Part shown: one piece after another, positions 25,200 to 33,958 of the stretch
How positions within the stretch are numbered: the stretch's first letter is position 1
Layout: every line of letters starts with the position of its first letter
Assembly (NCBI RefSeq): GCF_026241755.1
Contig: NZ_JAPJDA010000002.1
Coordinates: forward strand, 124,001-188,000
DNA from: Salinimicrobium profundisediminis
GTDB taxonomy: Bacteria; Bacteroidota; Bacteroidia; Flavobacteriales; Flavobacteriaceae
Length of the DNA: 64,000 nt
Direction: 5' to 3'
The notes under the pieces: generated by a model
Database searches by the model: none
What the model saw: the letters and a program-made list of their open reading frames with translations, nothing else
What the model was told of the DNA's origin: nothing
Position numbers and translations under genes: made by a program

Positions 25200-26458
25200 A
25201 TGGATGCAATGACTATCATATTCTTTATAAGCTTATTGATCATACTTGTAGGTGCATTTTTTAAAAAGATCCAAAATGTTTCAATTACCGAACCCTTACT
25301 GGCACTTTCGCTGGGTGTAATATTGGGGCCCGCTGTGCTCAACCTAATACAGATCATTGATTCTCCTACCCAATTTTATATTCTTGAAGTAGCCTGCCAG
25401 TTCACCATTGCAATGGCATTAATGGCAACTGCTTTGCGGCTTCCAAGCCACATTTTTAGGAAAAATGCTACTACCCTTTCTATCCTGGTGATCTTCGGAA
25501 TGCTGCTTATGTGGGTGCTGGCCAGCGGAGTCTTTTATTTACTGATGCCAAATCTGAATATTTTTGAATGCCTGCTACTGGGTGCTATAATAACCCCCAC
25601 CGATCCTGTAGTGGCGTCTACACTTATCACCGGCCAAAAAGCTCAAAAATTCCTGCCGGCAAAATTGCGAAATACACTTTCTTTTGAAGCCGGAGTGAAT
25701 GACGGACTTGCCTTTCCAATTGTTTTTCTTGCCCTTTACCTGTTAAATGCAGAAGGCAGTGGTGACCTGGGGCAATGGTTCGTAAAAGTGCTATGGTATG
25801 AGAGCATTCTCTGTGCAATTTTGGCATATGGCGTGGGCTACGGCTGCGGTTATCTTCTTAAAAAGACCCATAAGGCCGGCTACCTCAACCATAAGACGCT
25901 TTTATCTTTTTCAATCGCAGTAGCCCTGTTGCTCCTGTCGGGTTTTGAGTTGCTTCAAATGAACCCTATTATTGCCGTTTTTGCCGGGGCTTTGCTTTTG
26001 CAAAAGATATTACTGCAAATGAAGATCTCGAACAAGAGAGAATTCAGGAGACTATGGAAAGGATCACCACCGTTCCCGTATTTTTTATTCTGGGGCTCAT
26101 GCTGCCCTGGCAGGACTGGTATGCCCTGGGCTGGACCCCGGTGTTGATCGTTGTTCTCATTCTCCTTTTTAGGCGTCTCCCGGCGCTGCTCATTTTGATG
26201 CCCTTCATGCCTCAGTTCCGGAAGAAAATTTACAGTGTTCTCATCATGGGCTGGTTTGGGCCTATAGGCGTCGCAGCCCTTTACTATGCCGTGCTTACTA
26301 AAGACAAAGCTAATTTTGAGGAAGTCTGGATCATTCCCAGCCTCATTGTTGTAGCTTCTACAGTCGTACACGGATTAACCAGTGTGCCCCTTGAAAAATT
26401 GTACCACAACACTTCGGAAGGAACAAACGAAAGGGAAAACCTGGAAAACCGAACCTGA
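25200..26458 (+). pseudogene. Cation:proton antiporter (NhaP/CPA1 type), frameshifted
   Basis: The N-terminal part (25200 to about 25985) gives membrane helices and the CPA1 motifs GAIITPTDPVVASTL and FEAGVNDGLAFPIVFL (the ND pair for ion exchange). After about 25985 the reading moves to another frame that continues FAKDITANEDLEQERIQETM, then TTVPVFFILGLMLPWQDW and the last helices to 26458. A single missing base in the GGGG run at 25986-25989 would restore one continuous protein of about 420 aa. It is therefore either a recent pseudogene or a sequencing error in a homopolymer. If real, Na+/H+ or K+/H+ exchange through this protein is lost. Confidence 0.8.
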
Positions 26459-26479
26459 AAGCGGAGGAGAACCATTGAA

Positions 26480-26505
26480 TATTGTTTATTGTTTATTGTT
26501 TATTG
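26480..26505. repeat. TTTATTG heptamer repeat at a gene end
   Basis: Three to four tandem TTTATTG units. On the minus strand they encode the last residues (INNKQ) and the stop codon of the FAD oxidoreductase at 26486. Related TTTATTG sequence occurs in the 14157-14640 repeats. Confidence 0.6.
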
Positions 26506-28048
26506 CCAAAACCGCTTTTTCAGCACATTTTTCTCCATCAACAGCGGCCGAAACTATTCCACCGGCATAGCCTGCACCTTCACCACAGGGATAAAGCCCT
26601 TTTATTTGCACATGTTCAAGAGTTGCAGGATCACGTGGAATACGCACGGGCGAGGAAGTTCGGGATTCGGTAGCATGCACTACAGCTTCATTGGTAAAGT
26701 AGCCTTTCATGCTTTTGCCAAATTCCACAAATCCCTTCTGAAGGCTTTTATGAACAAAATCTGGCAGCACTTCTCCTAAGTCTACTGAAGTAATTCCGGG
26801 TTTGTAGGAGGTCTGCGGAAGATTTCCGGAGGTTTTGCCTTTACTAAAATCCACCAGCCTTTGTGCAGGGGCGGTTTGAGTTTTTCCGCCGGCGAGCCAG
26901 GCTTTTTTCTCCACTTCCTGCTGAAATTTGAGAGCTGCCAATGGTGAATCTCCAAAAATTGCAAAATCTGAAGGTCTTATTTCCACCACTATTCCAGAGT
27001 TTGCCGTCGCCTGATCTCTCTTGCTGGGAGACCAGCCATTGGTCACGATCTCTCCCGGGGAGGTGGCACAGGGTGCAATGATCCCGCCGGGGCACATACA
27101 AAAGGAATAAACTCCCCGGCCTTCAACCTGTTTTACAATGCTGTAGGCAGAAGGAGGCAAGAATTCTCCACGGTTTGCAGTGTGGTACTGGATTTGGTCA
27201 ATAAGGCTTTGAGGATGCTCTACCCTTACGCCCAGGGCAAAAGGTTTTGCTTCTATATAGATCTTTTTGTTGTACAGTAGCGTAAAAATATCCCTGGCCG
27301 AATGTCCCGTCGCTAAAATGACCTTTTTCGCAGCTATTTTTCTTCCGTCAAGCAACTGCACACCAGCGATTTCATCATTTTTCACCTCAAAATCTACTAC
27401 CCTCGCGTTAAAAAGTACTTCTCCACCATGTTCAATAATCGTGCGGGTGATATTTTCAATAATAGCAGGCAACTTGTTTGTACCAATGTGAGGGTGCGCC
27501 TCAACCATAATTTCGCGGGTGGCACCAAAGGCAACAAAAAGTTCCAGGATCCTGTTAACGTCCCCACGTTTTTTGCTTCGGGTGTAGAGTTTCCCGTCAG
27601 AGTAAGTTCCGGCGCCTCCTTCTCCAAAACAGTAGTTGGAATCTTCGTTTACTATATGTTCAATATTCAGCTTTTTGAGGTCACGGCGGCGAGCACGAAC
27701 ATCTTTTCCTCTTTCAATAACAATGGGTTTTTTACCCAGTTCAATGCAACGAAGGGCGGCAAATAATCCGGCAGGCCCGGCTCCCACAATGATCACGGGT
27801 TGGGCAGCCGAAACATCTTTATATTCCGGTTTATTGATCTTTTCTGCTTCAAAGTTTTCCTGCAGGTAAAGCTGCACCCTTAAATTTACTTTGATCTTCT
27901 TTTGCCTGGCATCGATGCTCCTTTTTAAGATCTCTACATGTCTTATTTCAGAAAAAGGAATTCCCTTCTCCCTCGAAAGATGATGTTTTAAGGCTTCGGT
28001 ATTTGCGGCAGTTTCAGGAGAAACCTGAAGATTTATTTCTTGTTGCAC
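26486..28048 (-). CDS. FAD-dependent oxidoreductase (COG2509-type)
   Basis: A 520-aa soluble flavoprotein of the uncharacterised FAD-dependent dehydrogenase family. An N-terminal alpha/beta appendage of about 85 residues (EKGIPFSEIRHVEILKRSID) precedes the FAD motif VIIVGAGPAGLFAALRCIELG. It is followed by YCFGEGGAGTYSDGKL and KKVILATGHSARDIF, and ends PCGEGAGYAGGIVSAAVDG, the second FAD-contact motif. Related proteins act on large hydrophobic or quinone-like substrates, but none is proven here. The last residues INNKQ come from a TTTATTG repeat. Confidence 0.9.
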   Translation of the reverse strand: MQQEINLQVSPETAANTEALKHHLSREKGIPFSEIRHVEILKRSIDARQKKIKVNLRVQLYLQENFEAEKINKPEYKDVSAAQPVIIVGAGPAGLFAALRCIELGKKPIVIERGKDVRARRRDLKKLNIEHIVNEDSNYCFGEGGAGTYSDGKLYTRSKKRGDVNRILELFVAFGATREIMVEAHPHIGTNKLPAIIENITRTIIEHGGEVLFNARVVDFEVKNDEIAGVQLLDGRKIAAKKVILATGHSARDIFTLLYNKKIYIEAKPFALGVRVEHPQSLIDQIQYHTANRGEFLPPSAYSIVKQVEGRGVYSFCMCPGGIIAPCATSPGEIVTNGWSPSKRDQATANSGIVVEIRPSDFAIFGDSPLAALKFQQEVEKKAWLAGGKTQTAPAQRLVDFSKGKTSGNLPQTSYKPGITSVDLGEVLPDFVHKSLQKGFVEFGKSMKGYFTNEAVVHATESRTSSPVRIPRDPATLEHVQIKGLYPCGEGAGYAGGIVSAAVDGEKCAEKAVLAINNKQ

Positions 28049-28065
28049 CCGTATTTATTTTGACG

Positions 28066-28073
28066 CAAATATA
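28066..28073 (-). promoter_or_regulatory. -7 promoter box of the FAD oxidoreductase gene
   Basis: TATATTTG on the minus strand matches the Bacteroidota TAnnTTTG consensus exactly, 18 bp before the start codon. No good -33 TTTG partner was seen. Confidence 0.4.
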
Positions 28074-28090
28074 AGTTTTCTCATAAGGTA

Positions 28091-29479
28091 TTAATCAGCA
28101 GTAATAAGAACATCGTCAAGCTCATAGATGCCGTTGTAATACGAATGGTCACTCCCGGTATACCTAAAGGCGATAAAACCTTTACCTGTTACGCACGAAA
28201 GGTCAACCAGGCCCGAGGAAATCCAATCGCCAAAGAAATCGTTATTTGCTGCTATGTTTGCGGCCGAAAGGATTTTCCATTCCGCTTTTAAAAGGTTCTC
28301 TTCGGAACCATCCCAGTCGATAGAAATAAGCACTTCCATAAAACTGCCATTTGCCATACTTGTAGAAGTTTTAAATCTGAGTACTTCTGCCGAATTAGTA
28401 TCAAAATTGATCTTTGGCGTAATAAGCCAGCTAAGGCTGCGGGCATCACCCGAACCTGCCGGTCTCATCCTGGCCGATCGGCCGAGGGAAGCGTTTGCCC
28501 CTGTGGCAGTAAAAGCCTCCCATGGGCGGGAACCTTCCTGGATAATGTTTTTCCAGCCTTTTCCATCAACAGGTTTATTGTTCTTCTGTAAACTGAAATC
28601 ATCTTCAAACAGGATTTTGCTTCCTCCTGATGTAGCCAGGCCGCAATTATAAGTTTCAGGATCACAGCGCGTGTTATTGCTGAAGCTTATATCTCCCGGA
28701 AGGTTCATATAAATGGTATAAATTTCATCATAGAAATCTCTGGTCAAAATTCCCTGCACGCTCCCCGAACCGGTGGGCAGCTTTAGAGCAGCAAAATCGG
28801 CATAGGTACTGGTGCTAATTATAAAGGGAAAATCTCCCGCGCAGCTCTCTACCAGCCTTTCGCCGTCAAACTCATCATTTTCTTCTGCTGCATAAGTTGC
28901 AGGATTTTGAGGGATGACCAGCAATTTATTGAACTGCACATTCTCAATTTGCACGTACAGGTTCTCCAGTACATCACCAAATTCTGAAGCTTTTATGAGC
29001 TTCGGGGTGATTTGAGCTACCTCTGCACTTCTGCTTATATGCAAAGTAACCTGCGATTCAGGAATATTTACAATCTGGTTTCCGTCGGCCACGCCAAGTG
29101 TTGCTATGCCGTTCACCTGCCCAACACTAAGGCCGTTAAGGTGAATATACACTTTTCTTCCGAAGTTATAGAACTGGTAGTAGGAGGTCATGTTCAGTTT
29201 AATATTTAACCCTGCTCTGGGCTGCTCCGGTTTGTCCTGCACCACCATTTCTTTATAAAAATTCCCGGCTTCATCGCTGGAAACCACATAAGCCTCAAGC
29301 ACGAGATCTTTATCAAAGCTCAAAACCCTTTCCTGATCTTGCATAAACATTCCCACCACCGCCTGTAGATCAATGTTGGTCTCTACAGGAGTAATCGTCA
29401 CGGCAGGTGCAGTAAAATCATCTTCAGGAGCACAGGAAACAATAATCAACAGGCTCAAAAATGGCAAAATTCTCTTCAT
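28091..29479 (-). CDS. DUF5689 surface lipoprotein with C-terminal lectin-like domain
   Basis: A 462-aa lipoprotein (signal MKRILPFLSLLIIVSCAPED; Cys followed by PEDD, close to the acidic surface-export signal of Flavobacteriia). Residues 35-260 match DUF5689 (AVVGMFMQDQERVLSFDKDLVLEAYVVSSDEAGNFYKEMVVQD). The C-terminal 170 residues form a jelly-roll 'choice-of-anchor' type module (ILFEDDFSLQKNNKP to GIYELDDVLITAD). It lies 3 bp downstream of the TonB receptor gene, so it is the likely surface partner of that receptor. Ligand unknown. Confidence 0.88.
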   Translation of the reverse strand: MKRILPFLSLLIIVSCAPEDDFTAPAVTITPVETNIDLQAVVGMFMQDQERVLSFDKDLVLEAYVVSSDEAGNFYKEMVVQDKPEQPRAGLNIKLNMTSYYQFYNFGRKVYIHLNGLSVGQVNGIATLGVADGNQIVNIPESQVTLHISRSAEVAQITPKLIKASEFGDVLENLYVQIENVQFNKLLVIPQNPATYAAEENDEFDGERLVESCAGDFPFIISTSTYADFAALKLPTGSGSVQGILTRDFYDEIYTIYMNLPGDISFSNNTRCDPETYNCGLATSGGSKILFEDDFSLQKNNKPVDGKGWKNIIQEGSRPWEAFTATGANASLGRSARMRPAGSGDARSLSWLITPKINFDTNSAEVLRFKTSTSMANGSFMEVLISIDWDGSEENLLKAEWKILSAANIAANNDFFGDWISSGLVDLSCVTGKGFIAFRYTGSDHSYYNGIYELDDVLITAD

Positions 29480-29482
29480 TTT

Positions 29483-32281
29483 TTAGAATCTTAAATAAAC
29501 GTGAGCGTAATAAGTAGTGCCGGGGCCAAACCAGTATTTAGATCCAAAAAGGGGTTTATCCCTCTCCATATCGGCTTTAAGCAGCGTGTAATTGACGTTG
29601 CGGGACTGTTCATAACCTCCGGTTTTGTAGGTGGTATCCAGTATGTTGTTGAGGCTGGCAAAAATGCCAAAAAACCTGTTCTTAATTCTCCAGGATTTAC
29701 CTCCCACCACATTTACCAGCATGTAGCTTTCAAATTCTTCCTGCTTCAATAATTGTTTTGCTATGAATTCATCAAAATTCAGCAGCGGCAAGCCATCAAG
29801 GTCGGTCTCAAAATTTTTGGTCCGTGGAAGAGGGGCAACATCTATAAAGGATTTAGAAAAGAAGTTGGCAGAAGCCGAGACCCACCAATACGCAGGATCC
29901 CGATATTCAAACCCTACCTGTACTGCTCGCTGCGGACCACCCGGAAGCCTGTATCCCTCCAGGAAAGTCTGCCCCATGTGGCGGACTTCAGTAAAATCAT
30001 CTGAAGTGAGGTAGATATTGGGATTACTTTGGTACATGTATTCACCAATTGAACCCGCAGAGCGTATTTTTAGGGTAGTAGTAACCGGAATTTCCAGCCC
30101 AAATTCAACCCCCACATGCCGCTTATCTATACCGGTCATAATTTCCTGAACAAAGGCGTTGGTTACGTCTCTTCCTGAACCTGCAAGCCCATCGGCATAA
30201 TAGAAGGAAACTTCGGTAGCGTCTTCAAATAGACCATAAAATCCGGTGATTCTTCCGGTGAGAAAAGGCATTCGGATTTGGTAACCTGCATCGGCAGTCA
30301 TTATTTTTTCACTCCTGAGCCCAAGAACCACATCATTGTTTTGCCGCGCATTTGAGAAACTATTTCGCAACGCCGGAGGTTTGGTAAACCCAGAAAGATT
30401 AGTACTGAAGTAATTCCTGCCATTCAATTTATAGGTGATCCCGCCCTTCACACCGTAATTCCCAAAGTTGATTTTTTCGCTTTCTTCCAGGGAATTGTCG
30501 GGGAAATTGCCATTCTGAAAGTGGCCGGTGCGCCGGTAAGTGGTAGCCGAAGTTTCGATAGCCAGGTAAGTCTCTATTTTCTGAAGGTTAAACTCCGCCT
30601 GAAGAAATCCGCCGCCTTTCGTGGCATCAAAGCTGTAGTGGTACTTAAAAATGTCATTTTCGGAAACTAATTTATTTGGATTCTTGAGGTCATTCTGCGC
30701 CTTTGATCCTGTTGAAAAGGCATCGACATCCAAAAAAGAGGTTGCACCAAAGAGATCAAGTACCGAAGCAAAATTTTCACTTTCAAGCTGCCTGAAATCT
30801 ACACCTCCCGTGATTGCAAGTTGAGAAGAGACCACATACCTGAAATTTGAGGCTGCAGAAATTTGCCGGTCATCGACCCTGTCTTCATAAAGAGCATAAA
30901 CCGCGTTACCGCCAGCTACGGTAGCCGATTCATTTGCAAGATAGAGTTCACCCCAGTTAATTTGCCCAAAGCTCCGGAATTCCTGCTCTGCCAGGTAAGC
31001 TTCCCTGAAATTTTGTGCATCTGTGAATCTTAGAAAGTAAGATGGCAGCTTTTGATAATAGGCAGGGTCGGGATTGCTGCCCCCGCCCAAAAAGATATCT
31101 TCGGTACCCTCACGATATAACCGGCTACCGCCATATTCAATTCTGCTGTTCCCAATCTTCCCAAACTGGTATGCGACACCGGTATTTATTTCAAGAGCTT
31201 TATTCACAGTCCAGGAATGGTTGAGCATAAATACAGGTTCCTCTACAACCTGCACCCGTGAATTCCTAATCTCTCCATCCTGCCATCCCCAATACGCATT
31301 GTAGCTGTTCCCTTTCAACTCAAAAACTTCCTGAGTGTTGGGCGAATTTCGGCCGCGTTTGTTTGGAGTGTAGAATCCGGTGAAATTCAGGCTATGCGAA
31401 TCATTGATTTTCTTTTCTACGGAAGCAAAAAATGAGTTGGCGTCATAGATAGTCCCGTCAACAAAACTTTCTTCAGCAAAACGCCTTGCCACAGAAAAAG
31501 AATACGCCCAGCCTGAAGCCAATAAACCACTATGGTAGCTGCCCATAGCCCTCCCGGAATACGACCTGTTGGCCACGGCATAAGAAAATTTGCCGCCGTG
31601 GGTATATTGAGAAGCCCTCATGATGATATTCGTGGTACCGGCCGGCCCTCCAAATGAGACCGAAGAAGGGGTGGTGCCGTTAGAGAATTCCTGGTTGCGT
31701 TGCACATCATTTAATCCGCCCCAATTGCTCCACAACGGCCTTCCGGAAAAAATTTTATTCATTTCTATACCGTTGATGAGTACTTTCCCATATTCACTGT
31801 CGTAACCGCGAGGCCGAAAAAAGTTGGGACTAAAGTCGAAAGCAGCTGCATTCAGAAAAACATCTTTAGAAGCCTGCAAGAGCCACGAAATATTTGATAC
31901 ACTTTGTTCTTCGTCCAGCTCGTGGTCGCCAAGAGATATGATTTCGGTTTGCCGCTGCATTTCGGGCAGGTTGGGAACTAAAGGAATCTGGCCGAGGTTT
32001 ATATCTTCAGAAGTAATTTTAAGCGGAAAATGTTTGCTGAAAAAGCCATTTTTGGAGAGTGTAAGAATTTGCTCTCCCTGCGGAAGCCCTTCAGAAAAAA
32101 CAAAAACACCTTCAATATCTGAAGTTTTCTCCACGACAGCATTGGAAATAGTAACAGAAACGCCACTAAGAGGCTCTCCCGAAACCTGATCGATCACAAC
32201 ACCGCTAACCTGCTGCCCAAAAGCAGCTGCAGACAGAAACAGGAAAGAAAACAGGATCCTCCCAAAAGAAAATATTTTCAT
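29483..32281 (-). CDS. TonB-dependent receptor with carboxypeptidase-regulatory domain
   Basis: A 932-aa outer-membrane transporter. Signal peptide ending FGQQ, a carboxypeptidase-regulatory-like domain (GVVIDQVSGEPLSGVSVTIS), a plug with a KVLINGIEMN box and WSNWGGLNDVQRNQ, and a beta-barrel ending in aromatic YYAHVYLRF. It forms an operon with the DUF5689 lipoprotein, and the nuclease at 32375 is divergently transcribed 93 bp away. The plug resembles that of the receptor at 36949 (WSNW-GL). Substrate unknown; a product of the neighbouring nuclease is a plausible guess. Confidence 0.93.
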   Translation of the reverse strand: MKIFSFGRILFSFLFLSAAAFGQQVSGVVIDQVSGEPLSGVSVTISNAVVEKTSDIEGVFVFSEGLPQGEQILTLSKNGFFSKHFPLKITSEDINLGQIPLVPNLPEMQRQTEIISLGDHELDEEQSVSNISWLLQASKDVFLNAAAFDFSPNFFRPRGYDSEYGKVLINGIEMNKIFSGRPLWSNWGGLNDVQRNQEFSNGTTPSSVSFGGPAGTTNIIMRASQYTHGGKFSYAVANRSYSGRAMGSYHSGLLASGWAYSFSVARRFAEESFVDGTIYDANSFFASVEKKINDSHSLNFTGFYTPNKRGRNSPNTQEVFELKGNSYNAYWGWQDGEIRNSRVQVVEEPVFMLNHSWTVNKALEINTGVAYQFGKIGNSRIEYGGSRLYREGTEDIFLGGGSNPDPAYYQKLPSYFLRFTDAQNFREAYLAEQEFRSFGQINWGELYLANESATVAGGNAVYALYEDRVDDRQISAASNFRYVVSSQLAITGGVDFRQLESENFASVLDLFGATSFLDVDAFSTGSKAQNDLKNPNKLVSENDIFKYHYSFDATKGGGFLQAEFNLQKIETYLAIETSATTYRRTGHFQNGNFPDNSLEESEKINFGNYGVKGGITYKLNGRNYFSTNLSGFTKPPALRNSFSNARQNNDVVLGLRSEKIMTADAGYQIRMPFLTGRITGFYGLFEDATEVSFYYADGLAGSGRDVTNAFVQEIMTGIDKRHVGVEFGLEIPVTTTLKIRSAGSIGEYMYQSNPNIYLTSDDFTEVRHMGQTFLEGYRLPGGPQRAVQVGFEYRDPAYWWVSASANFFSKSFIDVAPLPRTKNFETDLDGLPLLNFDEFIAKQLLKQEEFESYMLVNVVGGKSWRIKNRFFGIFASLNNILDTTYKTGGYEQSRNVNYTLLKADMERDKPLFGSKYWFGPGTTYYAHVYLRF
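30648..30660. repeat. AAAATGNCATTTT palindrome, copy 10 (N=T)
   Basis: Inside the TonB receptor gene (SENDIFKYHY), in the same ENDIF reading as copies 4 and 12. Confidence 0.6.
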
Positions 32282-32374
32282 AAAACATTACAGGGGAGGC
32301 ATTTATGGAGCAATAATACATTTTTTATTCTATCTTTAATCTGATTCCTATCATTTTTAACAAAAGAAAATCCG

Positions 32375-33436
32375 GTGCTGCAAAAATCACTTAATTTATT
32401 GATCCTTAGCATCTCCATTCTTGCTTATCAACTGGCAGAAGCACAGGAAAAAAGGGACTATAATGCTTACAGTATCGGTTTTTATAATGTTGAAAACCTC
32501 TTCGATATTTACGATTCCCCAGACACTTTTGATGAAGATTTCACACCTTCGGGCAAGTACAGATGGACAGAAAAACTATACCAAAAGAAGCTGGAGAACC
32601 TGGCGCGGGTGATAAGCAGCATGGGAAGAGAGGAGCTGCCATCACCCCCAGCAATTGTGGGGCTATGTGAGATCGAGAACCTTCAGGTGCTGGAAGACCT
32701 CGTAAAAATGCCACTTTTGGCACCCTATAATTACCAGATCGTGCACAGCGACTCTCCAGATGAAAGGGGTATTGATGTCGCACTACTCTACAGAGCAAAT
32801 ACCTTTAAGTTAAAGGACTGGAAGAAACATACGCTATTGATCTACGAGGCAAAAAACACTTCTAAAAGGGATTTTACCCGAGATCAACTGGTAGTGAGCG
32901 GATCTATAGACAGCGAGGATATTCACTTTATTGTAAATCACTGGCCTTCGCGCAGTGGCGGGGAAAAACTAAGCAGTTATAAGAGAGCAGAGGCTGCGAG
33001 GCTTAATAAATCCATTGTAGACTCTCTACAAAGGCAGGATCCTTATGCCATGATAGTAAATATGGGAGATTTTAATGATGATCCAGCCAATGCCAGCCTG
33101 AACAAAATCCTGGGAGCCAGGGCAAAGAAGGAGCAGGTAGAATTTGGTGGATTATACAATCCTTTTGCTGCAATTGCTTCGGAAGGAGCCGGAACTTCGG
33201 CATATCGCGACCAGTGGAATTTGTTTGACCAGATTCTGGTATCAAAATCTTTAATAGAAAAAAGCCCTGAAAAACTGACATTTTTCAGGGCTTATATTTT
33301 TAATCCGCTGTTTCTTATTACCTCTAAGGGGACTTATAAGAATTATCCTTTCCGAAGTTTTGGACAGTCAGGATTTACGAGTGGATTTAGTGATCACTTT
33401 CCGGTGTACATCATCCTAACCAAAGAAGCCGATTAG
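32375..33436 (+). CDS. Exported endonuclease/exonuclease/phosphatase-family protein
   Basis: A 353-aa EEP (DNase I-like) enzyme with an N-terminal export signal. Landmarks in order: FYNVENLFDIYD (metal-site Asn), VGLCEIENLQVL (catalytic Glu), the VNHWPSR-GGE region (His), VNMGDFNDDPAN (Asp/Asn) and FSDHFPVYII (terminal Asp-His). These are all the residues expected for a metal-dependent nuclease or phosphodiesterase. The start is probably the GTG at 32375. It is divergent from the TonB receptor/DUF5689 pair, and its stop overlaps the 4-TM gene by 4 nt. Confidence 0.9.
   Translation: MLQKSLNLLILSISILAYQLAEAQEKRDYNAYSIGFYNVENLFDIYDSPDTFDEDFTPSGKYRWTEKLYQKKLENLARVISSMGREELPSPPAIVGLCEIENLQVLEDLVKMPLLAPYNYQIVHSDSPDERGIDVALLYRANTFKLKDWKKHTLLIYEAKNTSKRDFTRDQLVVSGSIDSEDIHFIVNHWPSRSGGEKLSSYKRAEAARLNKSIVDSLQRQDPYAMIVNMGDFNDDPANASLNKILGARAKKEQVEFGGLYNPFAAIASEGAGTSAYRDQWNLFDQILVSKSLIEKSPEKLTFFRAYIFNPLFLITSKGTYKNYPFRSFGQSGFTSGFSDHFPVYIILTKEAD
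33262..33293. repeat. Perfect 12-bp hairpin inside the EEP nuclease gene
   Basis: AAGCCCTGAAAA (33262-33273) pairs with TTTTCAGGGCTT (33282-33293), followed by ATATTTTTAA. It looks like an intrinsic terminator but lies in the coding region, 48 codons before the stop. The loop side contains ACTGACATTTTT, a near copy of the 13-bp palindrome. Confidence 0.6.
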
Positions 33437-33870
33437 AACCAGGCAGACCATGGAATTCGCGAAAGCACAAAAACCAGGGCAAGACCGTAGAATATACCGA
33501 GTGTTTTAAATTTTTGGTTAGACAGGCGCTTATTTTTGTGTTTTGAATATCCAATAGTGATCAATGCCACAGCAATAACCATTATAAGCGGGTGCTCCAC
33601 AAGGTAAAGTCGCAAGGTGGAATCTTTCATTACCTCTCCCATTCCCAGTTGCCCAAAGGCTTTAAAATAGGGAGAAATAAAGTAGAGAACAATCCCAATA
33701 AGAAGCTGGATATGCGACACAATTAGCGAAAATAAAGCCAATCGAAAATCTGTTGCAGCATATTCTTTTTTCGAGGAAATGCCAATGATAAAATTCACAG
33801 TTGCAACAAGAAGGACCAGCAAGACCAGATACGCCCACCAGGAGTGGATAAAGAGTACAGTTTCGTGCAT
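33433..33870 (-). CDS. Four-helix membrane protein
   Basis: A 145-aa inner-membrane protein with helices at about 13-32, 45-66, 92-110 and 122-140. Conserved-looking histidines lie near helix ends (MHETVLFIHSWWAY; SHIQLLIG; EHPLIMVIA), so heme binding is possible and similar proteins are sometimes labelled cytochrome b-like. I cannot confirm that. It overlaps the convergent nuclease gene by 4 nt. Confidence 0.7.
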   Translation of the reverse strand: MHETVLFIHSWWAYLVLLVLLVATVNFIIGISSKKEYAATDFRLALFSLIVSHIQLLIGIVLYFISPYFKAFGQLGMGEVMKDSTLRLYLVEHPLIMVIAVALITIGYSKHKNKRLSNQKFKTLGIFYGLALVFVLSRIPWSAWF

Positions 33871-33906
33871 AATAGTAGATTTATTGGGGTAAAGATAAGT
33901 TATTTA

Positions 33907-33936
33907 AATAAAAAAACCGCTCCAGGAAAGGAGCGG
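33907..33936 (-). terminator. Terminator of the secreted nuclease operon
   Basis: On the minus strand CCGCTCC/GGAGCGG (33930-33936 with 33917-33923) is followed by seven or more T's (33910-33916). It lies 22 bp after the stop of the 33959 gene. Confidence 0.85.
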
Positions 33937-33958
33937 CTTGTATGATGGATTTCACAAT

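Noticed and set aside
26054-26458. A separate 134-aa gene overlapping the antiporter
   Set aside because: It continues the antiporter protein in another frame, and the family sequence extends upstream of its ATG; treated as one frameshifted gene.
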